From: Irpex lacteus
Lineage: Eukaryota > Basidiomycota > Agaricomycetes > Polyporales > Irpicaceae
Reading direction: 5' to 3'
Length of the DNA: 24,397 nt
Assembly (NCBI GenBank): GCA_001986395.2
Contig: MQVO02000136.1
Coordinates: forward strand, 1-24,397
Positions 14,495 through 23,463 of this stretch are shown here, in pieces (positions within the stretch are counted from its first letter, which is position 1; each line of letters opens with the position of its first letter). The notes under the pieces are model-generated. The model searched no databases, was not told where the DNA came from, and saw only the letters and a list, made by a program, of their open reading frames with translations. Both the position numbers and the translations under genes were made by a program.

Positions 14495-17400
14495 TAATTG
14501 AGCATATAGTCTATTTAATAAATTAGTAATGTTAAACTTAATACTTTACAGTACTTACATTTACATCCTATCAAGAAATGTTCTATTTCTTAAAAAATTA
14601 AAATATACTAAAGATATTTTAATGATAGTATCTAGGGGATAGTTTCGTGCATTTATTCCTTCAGCACTTATCTAATATGTTTGTGGCTACCCAACTATGC
14701 ATTTTTAATTTTTTATGCAATTATTTCAACAATTGGTACACTATAGAAACACAGCCTATTGATCCTTTCGTACTAGAAGGTCTCTCCCTTTTTACTATTT
14801 ATCCCTCCAGAAGATAGGGACCATACTGACTCACGTCGTATTAAACCCAACTCGCGTAACCTTTTAATCGGCGAACAGCCGAACCCTTCCGAGCTTTTGC
14901 CCCCGGAGGATAGGTTGAGTCGACATCGAGGTGCCAAACAGCTGGGACAATGTGTACTCTCACCAGCTATCAGCCTGTTATCCCTAGCGTAACTTTTATC
15001 GATTGATCCCCGTCTATTCCATAATATAGCGAGGGGTCACTATGCCCTACTTACGTATCTGTCCGACTTCTAAGTCTATCAGTTAAGCATGCTCTAGCCA
15101 TTACGCCATTACAACCTTTATCACTGGTTGATTGATCTCCTTTCAAAAATCTAGCTATACCTTAAAAATTTTTAATATAAATAATAAATAATCATCAATT
15201 TTAATAACAAATTGATTTTATATGTCTGTATATAAGCGTCTTATATTTTTTTTAATTAAAACTATGGATGCATTTTGATACTCTTTCAAAAGCGACCGCC
15301 CCAGTCAAACTGCCCATTAGTCAACTATCTCTCTATCTATTAAATAAGAGGTAAATTTAATCTGAAACCAAAGTCTTAAGGTATCTCACCTTTCGTCTAT
15401 CGACATCCCTAATCACTTCATACTAAGGTTTGATTAACATGATGACTAACTACAGTAAAGCTGCATAGGGTCTTCCCGTCCACCTGGAGGTAACCCGCAT
15501 CTGCACGGGTAATTCAATTTCACTGAGCAAGTTGTAGAGACAGTGAGACCATCGTTAAACTATTGATACCGGACCACATTTAATGGCCAATTTATTTTGC
15601 TACCTTAGGATCCTCATAGTTAAGACCGCTATTAACCATTGATTTGATTAGTAATAGTTATCCTATCACCTCTCTTATTTATTTGGCATTGGGCAAGTTT
15701 CATCCAGAATACTATGATATTAATCATTGCTCTGAATTGTGTTTTTAGTAAACAGTCGGGGCCTCCGATTTTGTGCCACCTATATCCTTTTTAAGAATTA
15801 AAAAAAAAGGGTAATAGGTTCCTCTTATCGTCTAACTTTAGAGGAGAACTTGCCGAGTTCCTTAACAACTTTTAGCTCTACGCCTTGGTATACTCTACCT
15901 ACGAACCTGTGTCGGTTTAGGGTACGGTAGATTAAAATTAAAAATAAAATAATAATTGTTCCCCTTGCCCAAAGCCAGTGGCTTAAGGCAGGGGCAGTAA
16001 AGATTACTATTTAATTTAAAAAAAACTTTATTTTCCCGGTTCAAAAAGAACTTTAGGTTTTAAACTCATCAGTCAAAACATTGGTTTTGAACCTTAGAGG
16101 CCGCATTAACATAAGGAGGTTTAACCTTTCCTTATAACCCTTTCGTATTCGGCGAGAAGTATTATAACTTCTTTTTACGTTACTCATGTCAGCATTATCT
16201 CTTCAGTATCCTATAAATAATGAAACACTATTTAATTTCAGGTTTCCTGAATGTTCTACTACCTAGATTTAGAATAGAATTATTTGACTATTCTAAAGCA
16301 ACACGATATCGGTTGATTATTTAAGACCCGTTAAATTTTCGGTGCGACATTCTGAAGACTGATACGTTGTTACAAACGGTCATTAAAAGATAGCGACTAC
16401 CAGGCTCACTTTACAGTTGCGTTCAATTTTGCTACTACCTTAATTTCACTTAATAATCATTTGGGACCTTGATTCGTGTTCTCGGCTGTTTCCGTCTTGA
16501 CTACCCACCTTAGCATGAGTAGTCTGAATATCTATCATCAATTTATGTAATTCCGAGATTCTCTTCCATTGGTAAGATTTTTACGTCCCCGCAACTTAAA
16601 CATTGATTATAATTAAAAATTATAATTTATTTGGAATTGAGTGCTGTACCTTCATAAATTTTGTATAGATGTCATACCTACATATGTTTCGTAGAAAACC
16701 AGCTATCACTAGGTCAGATTGGCATTTCACCGCTTCCCTAAACTCATCGGAGAATTATGCAACATTCACCCGTTCGATCCATTCATCATTTAAGATTAAA
16801 ATCTGGTCTAGGGAAGATCACCTAGCTTCGGGTCTAATAGAAGTAACTTATCCAACACTAATTTAGTTAATACCCCAAAAACACTAGTAATTATAAATAA
16901 TTCTAACTAGTTTTTTTGGGGGGTTTTACTAATTAAATTTTATGTCCAGTCGCTTTCGCTAGGGCTTTTAACCTTGCTACTCCCATTAACTTGCTGACCC
17001 ATTATGCAAAAGGTACGCCGTCATTTTAAAAAACTTCGACTGCTTATAGAGTTACTAATTCAAGACTATTTCACAATGTCTATAACATTACTTTTTCAAC
17101 TTTTCCTTCACAGTACTTTTCACTATCGCTAAATTTATAATACTTAGCCTTAGAGGATGGTTCCCCTATATTCCGACAAGTTAACTCTCATCGTACTTTA
17201 TATTTTTATTAGAATATTAATTTAATATTCGATAATTTTTTTAATTACACAGGACTTTCACCTTCTTTGGTTACTTTATTCATACTTATTTATTTAATAT
17301 TTCTTCCCTTTTTTTTTTATTATTAAATAAATAAAAAGGTACATAAGATAAATACTATAAAATATTTTTATTATTACTTTAATTGTAAAAAATTATCTTT

Positions 17401-17640
17401 TAGGCTAATCCGATTTCACTCACCATTACTCTCGGAGTCTCGGTTGATTTCCTTTCCTTTCCTTACTGAAATGGTTTACTTCAGGAAGTTTAAATATAAA
17501 GGTTTCCCTTAGGATCGCCACTTTATTTATTCCGTCCAGCCCCTCTCCCCCCTAAAGATGATAGAGGATAGAGGATATTGGACAGTGGCTTTTGGTTTTA
17601 TACCTCCTTTTTTATAAATTTGCTAGTTATCCTTAAATAA
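14495..17640 (-). rRNA. rnl: large subunit ribosomal RNA (mitochondrial)
   Basis: Minus-strand blocks match 23S rRNA in order. AAATCAACCGAGACTCCGAG is near 17440. CACCTAGCTTCGGG near 16820 (plus) is the CCCGAAGCTAGGTG segment, followed by TGATAGCTGGTTTTCTACGA near 16700. AACTATGAGGATCCTAAGGT is near 15610, and GGACGGGAAGACCCTATGCA near 15480, which lies in the peptidyl-transferase domain V. AGTACGAAAGGATCAATAG near 14760 is the sarcin-ricin loop. A GATAGGATGTAAATGTAAGT segment near 14560 marks the 3' end. Both termini are approximate. No intron interrupts domains IV-VI in this copy. AT-rich expansions and one palindromic repeat are inserted in variable regions. It is the catalytic rRNA of the mitoribosome. 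The 65-codon frame on the opposite strand near 16700 is a shadow. Confidence 0.93.
16873..16923. repeat. palindromic hairpin repeat inside rnl
   Basis: CCCCAAAAACACTAGTAATT, ATAAATAATTCTAACTAG, TTTTTTTGGGGGG. It lies just upstream (in rRNA sense) of the ACCCGAAGCTAGGTGATC block, at about E. coli 23S 650-670, a tolerant expansion site. It would be transcribed as an extra stem. Confidence 0.9.
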
Positions 17641-17942
17641 CTCCTTTAAAATACTATTTGATGTTAACTATATTGTCATCGATTCTTTTATTATTAAAAA
17701 AAGTTTTTTGTTTTATTAATTTATTTTTATTTGGGTTATCTATTAAAATTCGGCTTAAATTTAACAGCTCCCCGACGAAGTGTGGGACTTCAAAGAGTAC
17801 CAGGAGCCGAGAGGCAGATTGTTTATTGATTCTGTATGTACACAAATTTCTTCCAGATTTGGTATCCATAGTAACCACTCCCCCCTAAATTAAAAAAGTA
17901 TTGATTGAAGGGGGGAAAGCTTTATAGTTGTGAAGGTCTATG
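17641..17942. other. spacer upstream of rnl
   Basis: Overlapping short frames exist on both strands (about 75 codons each), but neither resembles a known protein. A repeat phrase CCCCCTAAATTAAAAAAGTA at 17881-17907 recurs at 20111-20152. Confidence 0.4.
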
Positions 17943-18226
17943 CTAATTATATTACCCTAACTATCTCTACAGTAGTATTAATTCTATCACTACAGATATG
18001 GTATTCCTTCTATATTTCTTTAAGTTAATATAAAGCAGTAGAGGATTATGTTACCTTATTGTCATCTACATATGGAGCCATTAATCTATACATAGTTATA
18101 CTTACTACCTTTATAACGCCTATCTATGTACTAGCTAGTTGGAATAATGTATATCATAATGTACCTGCATTTATAATTGCTATATTTGTAGTGCTAGATA
18201 TTCTTCTTTTTGATATTTTATTTTAA
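17943..18226 (+). pseudogene. nad4: nad4 N-terminal fragment
   Basis: The plus strand encodes ISTVVLILSLQIWYSFYISL, a stop, then AVEDYVTLLSSTYGAINLYI, VILTTFITPIYVLASWNNVY, and AIFVVLDILLFDILF before TAA. This follows NADH dehydrogenase subunit 4 (...GIDGISLYLVLLTTFITPI-ILASWNN...VVLDLLLFYIFFE). It spans about the first 110 residues of a roughly 480-residue protein, without an ATG start. An internal TAA and the break right before the conserved FFE glutamate make it non-functional. Its 3' end overlaps the end of the antisense endonuclease gene by a few bases. Confidence 0.85.
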
Positions 18227-18539
18227 GTACCTCCCCTATTCTTTTTATTAATAATTACCTTCATTTGTTCGATCCACCGCATGTAGCTGTGAAGCTTCAG
18301 TCCTGTCAGAGGGTGAAGCCCGGAGAATAGAAGAAAGTAACCACTGTTGTCAGATCCCGTAGTGAAGTCATAACCAAAGTATTATAACCATCTGATGTGT
18401 GAATCTTTACACGAGTGTTAAATAGTAGCCGCAGTGCTTCAAACAGTACTAGATGTGGACGTTGCTTCAGACTAAAACAGAAATCACCGTTGGACTTAAT
18501 ATGGAAGGATCCTTCAGCAATAGTAAATCCTACTACCAT
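18223..18539 (-). pseudogene. LAGLIDADG endonuclease second half, frameshifted
   Basis: ATG at 18539 begins MVVGFTIAEGSFHIKSNGDF, the second LAGLIDADG motif plus the beta strand of double-motif enzymes. It continues KQRPHLVLFEALRLLF, then SLRDLTTVVTFF. Where the family reads FFSFSGLHPLTG-K, the frame ends YSPGFTL and stops. A neighbouring frame resumes LTGLKLHSYMRWIEQMK and closes with TAA at 18223, so a single frameshift explains the stop. The first LAGLIDADG half is absent: the sequence is cut by the left half of a palindromic repeat directly before the ATG. It probably came from an intron of a respiratory gene. Confidence 0.75.
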
Positions 18540-18562
18540 CCAAAAAAACTAGTTAGAATTAT
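18540..18562. repeat. left half of palindromic repeat
   Basis: CCAAAAAAACTAGTTAGAAT, cut after the loop. It directly abuts the endonuclease fragment; the right arm is missing. Confidence 0.75.
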
Positions 18563-18572
18563 TTTAGGGTAC

Positions 18573-18608
18573 AGACTGTGTAATTTATTTAATTTTATTT
18601 TAAGTAGA
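18573..18608 (+). repeat. 36-nt dispersed direct repeat, copy 1
   Basis: Begins AGACTGTGTAATTTATTTAA and ends TTTTAAGTAGA; identical to 19404-19439. Confidence 0.85.
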
Positions 18609-18763
18609 GGGTCTATTTAACAATATAATTCTAACTAATACCCTTTGTGGAATATGGATAGACTAAGTAAATAGCTATCTTATTATTTATTCTAATTCTC
18701 TTTAACCTAAAGGATAATAAATACTCTATTTATTTAACTGAGTGTCCTCCCTCCAATTAACTT

Positions 18764-18795
18764 GGGTTCCAAAGAGTTAAGATTAGTACTAGAGG
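18764..18795 (+). repeat. 32-nt dispersed direct repeat, copy 2
   Basis: Same as 5025-5056. Here it is bracketed by two copies of GTGTCCTCCCTCCAATTAAC (near 18743 and 18806), suggesting insertion or a local duplication. Confidence 0.85.
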
Positions 18796-18854
18796 GATTC
18801 CCCCTTGTGTCCTCCCTCCAATTAACTTACAAATAATAACTAAAGAATCAGAGT

Positions 18855-18902
18855 CCCAAAAACACTAGGAATTAGAATTCATTCTAATTAGTTTTTTGGG
18901 GG
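18855..18902. repeat. palindromic hairpin repeat
   Basis: CCCAAAAACACTAGGAATTA, GAATTCATTCTAATTAG, TTTTTTGGGGG; reverse orientation, with a CAC interruption like the rnl copy. Confidence 0.9.
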
Positions 18903-19194
18903 ATTGTTAGAATAAGAATAAATTTAATTAAACAATTAAAATAAATTAATGTTTGTTCTCTCAAAGATGAGTAAAGTTAAAGAATTTAAAGGGAGCTAGC
19001 GATTAATAATAAATAATCTTAGAATAATATTTTTATAATTATTTAACTCTTTTCCCTACTCTATTTATTTAACTCTTCAAAAGAATAATAGTTTATTGTA
19101 ATCACTCTCCACTCCACTTTAGTGGCTAGTGGCTTAATAAATTATTTAATTATTTTGGTAGGGGTTATTAAAATTTAATTAAATTTTAATTAGG

Positions 19195-19365
19195 GCACCT
19201 ATAATAACATTAAGACAAACTGATCTGATAGTTATAGTAGCTTAGAGTTCTTTATCTCATATGGCTGTATGTATATTAAGTATATTCTCTTATAGTATCA
19301 CAGGTTTAACTGGTAGTTTAGTATTATCAGTAGCTCATGGTTTTGTATCATCAGGTCTACTTATT
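19195..19365 (+). pseudogene. nad4: nad4 internal fragment
   Basis: The plus strand encodes TLRQTDLIVIVA, a TAG, SSLSHMAVCILSIFSYSITG, then GSLVLSVAHGFVSSGLL. NADH dehydrogenase subunit 4 reads TTLRQ-DLK-IIAYSSVSHM...GLEG-I-L-IAHGFVSSALF at the equivalent place, including the quinone-chamber helix. The TAG stands where a Tyr codon (TAT/TAC) belongs. It corresponds to roughly residues 270-325. The sequence diverges after GLL. Same strand and order as the shard at 17943-18226, so both may come from one duplicated nad4 copy with the middle lost. The AT palindrome at 19164-19193 sits at its left border. Confidence 0.85.
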
Positions 19366-19403
19366 AAAGTAGGAGAAAGGGGAATAAGATTAAAAAGAAA
19401 GAA

Positions 19404-19439
19404 AGACTGTGTAATTTATTTAATTTTATTTTAAGTAGA
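19404..19439 (+). repeat. 36-nt dispersed direct repeat, copy 2
   Basis: Identical to 18573-18608. It is followed immediately by another shared phrase (TTAAAAAAGTATTGATTGTC) that recurs at 20123 and, in part, at 17890. Confidence 0.85.
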
Positions 19440-19464
19440 TTAAAAAAGTATTGATTGTCTTTAT

Positions 19465-19743
19465 TTGCATCAACAAAATCTCAGTCTCAGTAAAGTATTT
19501 CTAGTGCATGTGTTAGAAGTGTTGTTGGTAGTACTCAGCAGTGAACTGGTATGTATAGAAAAGTATAATAAAGATTTAGAAAGTGGAGTAATAAGTAATG
19601 AATGTAAATTTTTAGAGTACCGTAGTGAAAACAATCTATATCTCTCTAATGAGGAATTAATATTATTGGGTTTAGAATTAGTTATTCTTCTATCAAATAA
19701 CAGTAATTTAATAGAAGTTAAGGTAATAAAAAGGATAAATTAA
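19465..19743 (+). CDS. unknown ORF, 92 aa
   Basis: The start is ambiguous: a TTG gives 92 codons ending in TAA. The first third is hydrophobic (VFLVHVLEVLLVVLSSELV). The remainder is acidic and Leu-rich (YNKDLESGVISNECKFLEYR, then NLYLSNEELILLGLELVILL). Composition is protein-like, but the family is unknown. Bounded on the left by the GATTGTCTTTATTTGC repeat and on the right by a half palindrome at 19763, so it is probably a shard of a larger gene, perhaps plasmid-derived. Confidence 0.35.
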   Translation: MHQQNLSLSKVFLVHVLEVLLVVLSSELVCIEKYNKDLESGVISNECKFLEYRSENNLYLSNEELILLGLELVILLSNNSNLIEVKVIKRIN

Positions 19744-19762
19744 AAAAGTACTTCCAACAAAG

Positions 19763-19780
19763 AGCCTAGTTTTTTTGGAT
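19763..19780. repeat. right arm of palindromic repeat
   Basis: AGCCTAGTTTTTTTGGA, a lone right arm. The AGAGCCTAGTTTTTT phrase matches the right arm of the composite copy at 14132-14215. Confidence 0.65.
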
Positions 19781-19815
19781 AGATTTATAAACCATTCTAT
19801 ACTTTTATCTGTTAT

Positions 19816-20090
19816 CTAGAAATTATACAAAGAGTTATTGAAAATGAAAAACAAGATTTTACTGTTATACATAGACATAATAATATATCTGATGCATACG
19901 TAGAAAGAATTATAAATACATTCCAACATCTTACATGAAAATGGGCGTTGTGTTCTAGTATTATATAATATATCTATAAACTCGAAGAATATAAAAATAT
20001 AGCTAAAATAATACATAATACTATTCTTGATAGAGAATACCCTGCCGATTATATAGATAAAAGTACAAATATATTATATTCGGATTGATG
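19816..20090 (+). pseudogene. unknown coding remnant
   Basis: The plus-strand frame EIIQRVIENEKQDFTVIHRH, NNISDAYVERIINTFQHLT continues past a TGA (Trp) and meets one TAA. The same frame then reads YKLEEYKNIAKIIHNTILDR followed by EYPADYIDKSTNIL. It is charged, helix-rich and protein-like. The family was not identified. The premature stop and lack of a clear start indicate a decayed gene. The 66-codon frame on the opposite strand is its shadow. Confidence 0.4.
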
Positions 20091-20110
20091 CAAATGGTAC
20101 TCGTCTTGAC

Positions 20111-20152
20111 ACTCCCCCCTAAATTAAAAAAGTATTGATTGTCTTTATTTGC
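20111..20152 (+). repeat. dispersed direct repeat (CCCCCCTAAATTAAAAAAGT family)
   Basis: ACTCCCCCCTAAATTAAAAA followed by AGTATTGATTGTCTTTATTTGC. Its left 28 nt recur at about 17880-17907 and its right 28 nt at 19440-19468, so this copy joins the two flanks. Confidence 0.8.
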
Positions 20153-20369
20153 TTTTATCGGAGATTCCTCATTCTAGTAAACTTTATTACTATACAAATA
20201 TATCGTATTATTCCCTTCATATCTTAAGGTTCCAATCCCCTTTAGCTTTACAAGTATTTGATGAGACTATATTTAAGATTAGAAGACTGATTATCCTCCA
20301 ACCACGACCTCTTAGATTCTAAGTGGATTGTCTTAATACTCAGATAATCCAAAAAACTGTTCAATTCTT

Positions 20370-20486
20370 ATGCATACTGGTGACGAACTAAAGAGATTTA
20401 TTGCCATCAAAATTGAAAAGTGTGATCATTATAGTTATAAAATTACTGAGCTAACTGTAAAATCTCATAGATCCCAAAAAAACTAA
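20370..20486 (+). pseudogene. short unknown ORF running into a palindrome
   Basis: ATG-initiated 38 codons: MHTGDELKRFIAIKIEKCDH, YSYKITELTVKSHRS, then QKN and TAA contributed by the left arm of the hairpin at 20473. The protein-like composition and the cut at the hairpin indicate the start or middle of a truncated gene. The family is unknown. Confidence 0.35.
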
Positions 20487-20540
20487 TTATTTCTGTCCAC
20501 AATCCAATCCACTTTGTGGGCTGGGTCCTAGTTTTTTTTA
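20473..20540. repeat. palindromic repeat with GC-cluster sequence in its loop
   Basis: The arms CCCAAAAAAACTAATTATTT and TCCTAGTTTTTTTT enclose CTGTCCACAATCCAATCC and ACTTTGTGGGCTGGG, the same vocabulary as the GC cluster at 12714-12826. This is a second example of nesting. Confidence 0.82.
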
Positions 20541-21100
20541 GTTTAAGTAAAAAATCTATCCTTCGACAGTACAAACTGTGGATGGAGATATAAACCTAAA
20601 AGAGAGTTAAGATGTCTAAAACTGAGATAAAAATAATCGTTGCCTCTTCTTCTTATTTTATTTCTTTTATTTTTTTTTTTTATTAAAAAAGATAAAGGGC
20701 AAAAAGACAAAAAGAGGTAATTATTTATATTATTACTATTTAGTAAAGGTTATAGAATACATTAAGAAGTAAAAACAAGTTAACTTGGGGTAAAATTTTA
20801 TAAAAAAGAAATTTAATTAAATTAAGGGTATATATTAAGCAAGTCTCCCTACTTTTATTTTAAAGAAAAAAGGGAGAGAAGAAGAGTAAAGTTTATTATA
20901 TAATATTTAACACTTATGTCTGGAACAAAAATTAATTTAATTTAAATTAGAAATTAGTACCACTTTGTATCTAAAATTTTTAGATTTAAATCAGGACAAT
21001 ATAAAAATAGTTAATTATATATTTTTATTATATTAGACACAAAATTATTCCTATAGACAAATTCTAACTCCCATTACACTAACTCGCATTTGGGGTTATA
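20541..21100. other. AT spacer downstream of the large ORF
   Basis: T/A tracts with an imperfect TTTTTTTTTATTAAAAAA hairpin near 20668. No gene, tRNA or full palindrome copy was seen. Confidence 0.5.
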
Positions 21101-22765
21101 TTAAAAATCTCATTTATCATTATCCTCATTTGATGATTTACTCTCATTAATATTACTTTCAGGAGTATCATCTTGAGTTTTATCAGCCCACACATCATCT
21201 AATATTTTAGAGATAGAATCATCTCTTTTAATAGATTCTAAATCAACTGGGCTGGCAAACTCATCATGATAATTATAAATAGATTTATTAAACTCTTTTG
21301 GAGTCTTATCTACATTAGAATTATGATCATGATCGTAAGAACTTCCTTCACTTGACCAATAATTTTCATCATTAGGTTCATTATATCTTCTTACATCACG
21401 TTCTAAATCTTTATCTTCCATATATGCATCATTTATTCTATAGATATTAGGCTTAAATTTTGAATCTTTATCATGCTCATTCTTATATTCATGGGGAATA
21501 TTTGAATTATCATGAGTATCAGTATCAAAAATAGTTGTAGGTGCTTGCTCTCTTAGAGCTCTCTTATTACTAATCATTTTATGGAATGCATCAAGTATTG
21601 GATGTCTACGCTGAGGTTCTTCTTCTTCATCATCTAAACTCACTGTAGCTCTATCTGCTTTAGTTTGTTTAGATGATTTATTTGTATCCTCTTGTTTATC
21701 TTTACCTTTATCATTTTTACCTTTATCATCTTCTGTTTGATGATCATTCACCTCAGATTTATGAGATTGAGGTTGATGATCACTAACATCAGATTTAGGA
21801 GATTGAGGTTGATTGTTAGAAGATTTATTAGATGATCCTTCAGCTGGATTTACATCATTTTTGGGACCTGGACCTTTACCTTTTTCATACTCATGTTCAC
21901 TCCATGCTTTCTGATCATCAGCAGGAATATTTGCAGGGTCAATAGGAGTAGATTTTATTGGGTTTTTAGCTTCATTAAATGCATTTTCCATACTAAAGTT
22001 TTTAAGTGTATCTTTAACAGAAGGTGCATGTAATGGTGAGTTGTGTCCAGTACCAGCTACAGATTGTTTTAAATAACTTGTTTTCTCAAATGCTGCTGAG
22101 GGATCGAAGGGTCCGCTCGGTTTTGCAGGAGTGTGTACACCTGTACCATGTACAAATACATCGTGAGCTTCTTGAACCTCTCTTAACCTAGTCTCTCTCA
22201 ACAATCTTTCACTGTTACTTTCACCAAATACAGCTAATCTTAATCTATTAAACCAGTTATCATGAGGATTATCCATTGTATATGGAAATTGTGCACGATT
22301 TACTGTATTTGGATTAGTTTGATCATGCATAAAATTATTGAACGCATCTGATGTATTTGCTCCAGATACCCAATGGAACGGATTGAACCAATTCAATGCT
22401 GTTCTGTAGTTACCTGTCACCATTGTAAGACCATCATATAACCAATATATGGGGTTTCTGTGTGTTCTTGCATCATTTATTTGTATATCAGGTTGATCAC
22501 CAGGTGCACCTAATCCATTCTGTGGAACATTATTATTTACATTAGGAGTTCTATTCCATGGAAATAAATTTGTTATGATTGATGGATCTTTGTATACTGA
22601 AAATGCTGTGAATATTACTCCAAATGAGACAATTCCACCAACTACCCACCATACCCATGTAGGTACCCAACTATCTGTATGTGTCTTCCCTGTAAGTGAC
22701 TCATATATTGTTGTGGGTATTTTACTGAAATTGGATTCTATCTTGGGTACGGTGTATCTGTCCAT
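21101..22765 (-). CDS. large unknown ORF (551-554 aa or about 609 with a non-AUG start)
   Basis: From ATG at 22765 the frame runs 551 codons to a TGA. Reading TGA as Trp adds WDF before TAA at 21101. Residues about 34-57 form one transmembrane helix rich in Trp and Val (VPTWVWWVVGGIVSFGVIFT). Residues 60-210 are soluble and aromatic (HRNPIYWLYDGLTMV, LNWFNPFHWVSG). The C-terminal 300 residues are low-complexity and very charged, with a near repeat QPQSPKSDVSDHQ / QPQSHKSEVNDHQ at about 315-345 and a DDEEEE patch. The frame stays open for 56 codons upstream of the ATG and reads like protein there (RLFDEWLVPRPPPDPDWKIW, RWGSNSYD). An ATT at 22928-22930 or TTA next to it could initiate. The nearest upstream ATG is in another frame. 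It is not a known core mitochondrial gene (not rps3-like), and the family is unknown. Confidence 0.75.
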
Positions 22766-23137
22766 ACTTCCTGAGGAGAATATATTTGGATTTACAGGTC
22801 TGGTGTCGTATGAGTTTGAGCCCCATCTCCATATTTTCCAATCTGGATCTGGTGGTGGTCTTGGTACTAGCCACTCATCAAATAGTCTGTAAATCCATCC
22901 AAATAATCTCTTTGTACCATAGTATAAAATATATTATATTTATTTTTTATAGTTACTTTACTAACTAAATAGTAAGTTTAGAGGTTTAGTGTATAGCTAA
23001 TTTGATAATAACAATCCACCATCTTCATCTTAATAATAAGGAAGGTGTTTCTCCTTATTTTATACCTTTTTATTTATTTAATAATAAAAAGGGGAAAAAA
23101 TGATAAATGGTATTAGTTATTGTAGTATTATTTTTAT

Positions 23138-23210
23138 AGGTGCCAAGAGGAATTGAACCTCTGAAAAAAGTATTAACAGTACTCCACATTAACCACTCTG
23201 ACATGGCACC
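23138..23210 (-). tRNA. trnN: tRNA-Asn (GTT)
   Basis: On the minus strand the acceptor GGTGCCA pairs perfectly with TGGCACC. The anticodon stem is AGTA/TACT with loop CTGTTAA (anticodon GTT), and the T arm is AGAGG-TTCAATT-CCTCT. It lies 40 nt from tRNA-Pro on the same strand. Confidence 0.87.
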
Positions 23211-23250
23211 CTAATTTTTATAAGTTAAAATATTTTATTTTTTTTAAGTA

Positions 23251-23323
23251 TATGGTAGGCGTGACTCGAACACGCTAGGGCTCTTTCCCAAAAAGAGTAA
23301 CAATCCACTTAGTCTTCTACCAT
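23251..23323 (-). tRNA. trnP: tRNA-Pro (TGG)
   Basis: On the minus strand the acceptor ATGGTAG pairs perfectly with CTACCAT plus discriminator A. The anticodon stem is CTCTT/AAGAG with loop TTTGGGA (TGG), and the T arm is GCGTG-TTCGAGT-CACGC. Length is 73 nt. Confidence 0.9.
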
Positions 23324-23409
23324 TCTTGTTTTTATCCTTGCCCCCATACTCTTTTTCTTTTTAATTCTTAAAAAGAAATAATATAAAAAAAGGATCCCCC
23401 AAAAAACAT

Positions 23410-23456
23410 CCCCAAAAACTAGGTATTATAAATAATTCTAACTAGTTTTTTTGGGG
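23410..23456. repeat. palindromic hairpin repeat
   Basis: CCCCAAAAACTAGGTATTAT, AAATAATTCTAACTAG, TTTTTTTGGGG. It is preceded by an extra left arm fragment CCCCCAAAAAACAT at 23396 and followed by another right half at 23464, so three partial or complete copies are clustered. Confidence 0.9.
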
Positions 23457-23463
23457 ATTATTT

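Noticed and set aside
16669..16866. Plus-strand 65-codon reading frame
   Set aside because: Antisense of highly conserved rnl helices (TGATAGCTGGTT block); chance frame.
17654..17888. Overlapping frames of 74 (minus) and 76 (plus) codons just upstream of rnl
   Set aside because: Neither shows family motifs; they shadow each other and include part of a dispersed repeat. One might be a remnant, but there is no positive evidence.
19816..20016. Minus-strand 66-codon frame rich in Phe/Tyr/Ile
   Set aside because: Shadow of the more protein-like plus-strand remnant at the same place.
21101..22765. Large ORF as rps3 or another ribosomal protein
   Set aside because: It is Trp-rich at the N-terminus with a membrane helix and an acidic, disordered tail; fungal mitochondrial rps3 is Lys/Asn-rich without such a helix.
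22575..22968. Plus-strand frames of 105 and 60 codons
   Set aside because: Antisense to the N-terminal part of the large unknown ORF, which has the better composition and longer frame.
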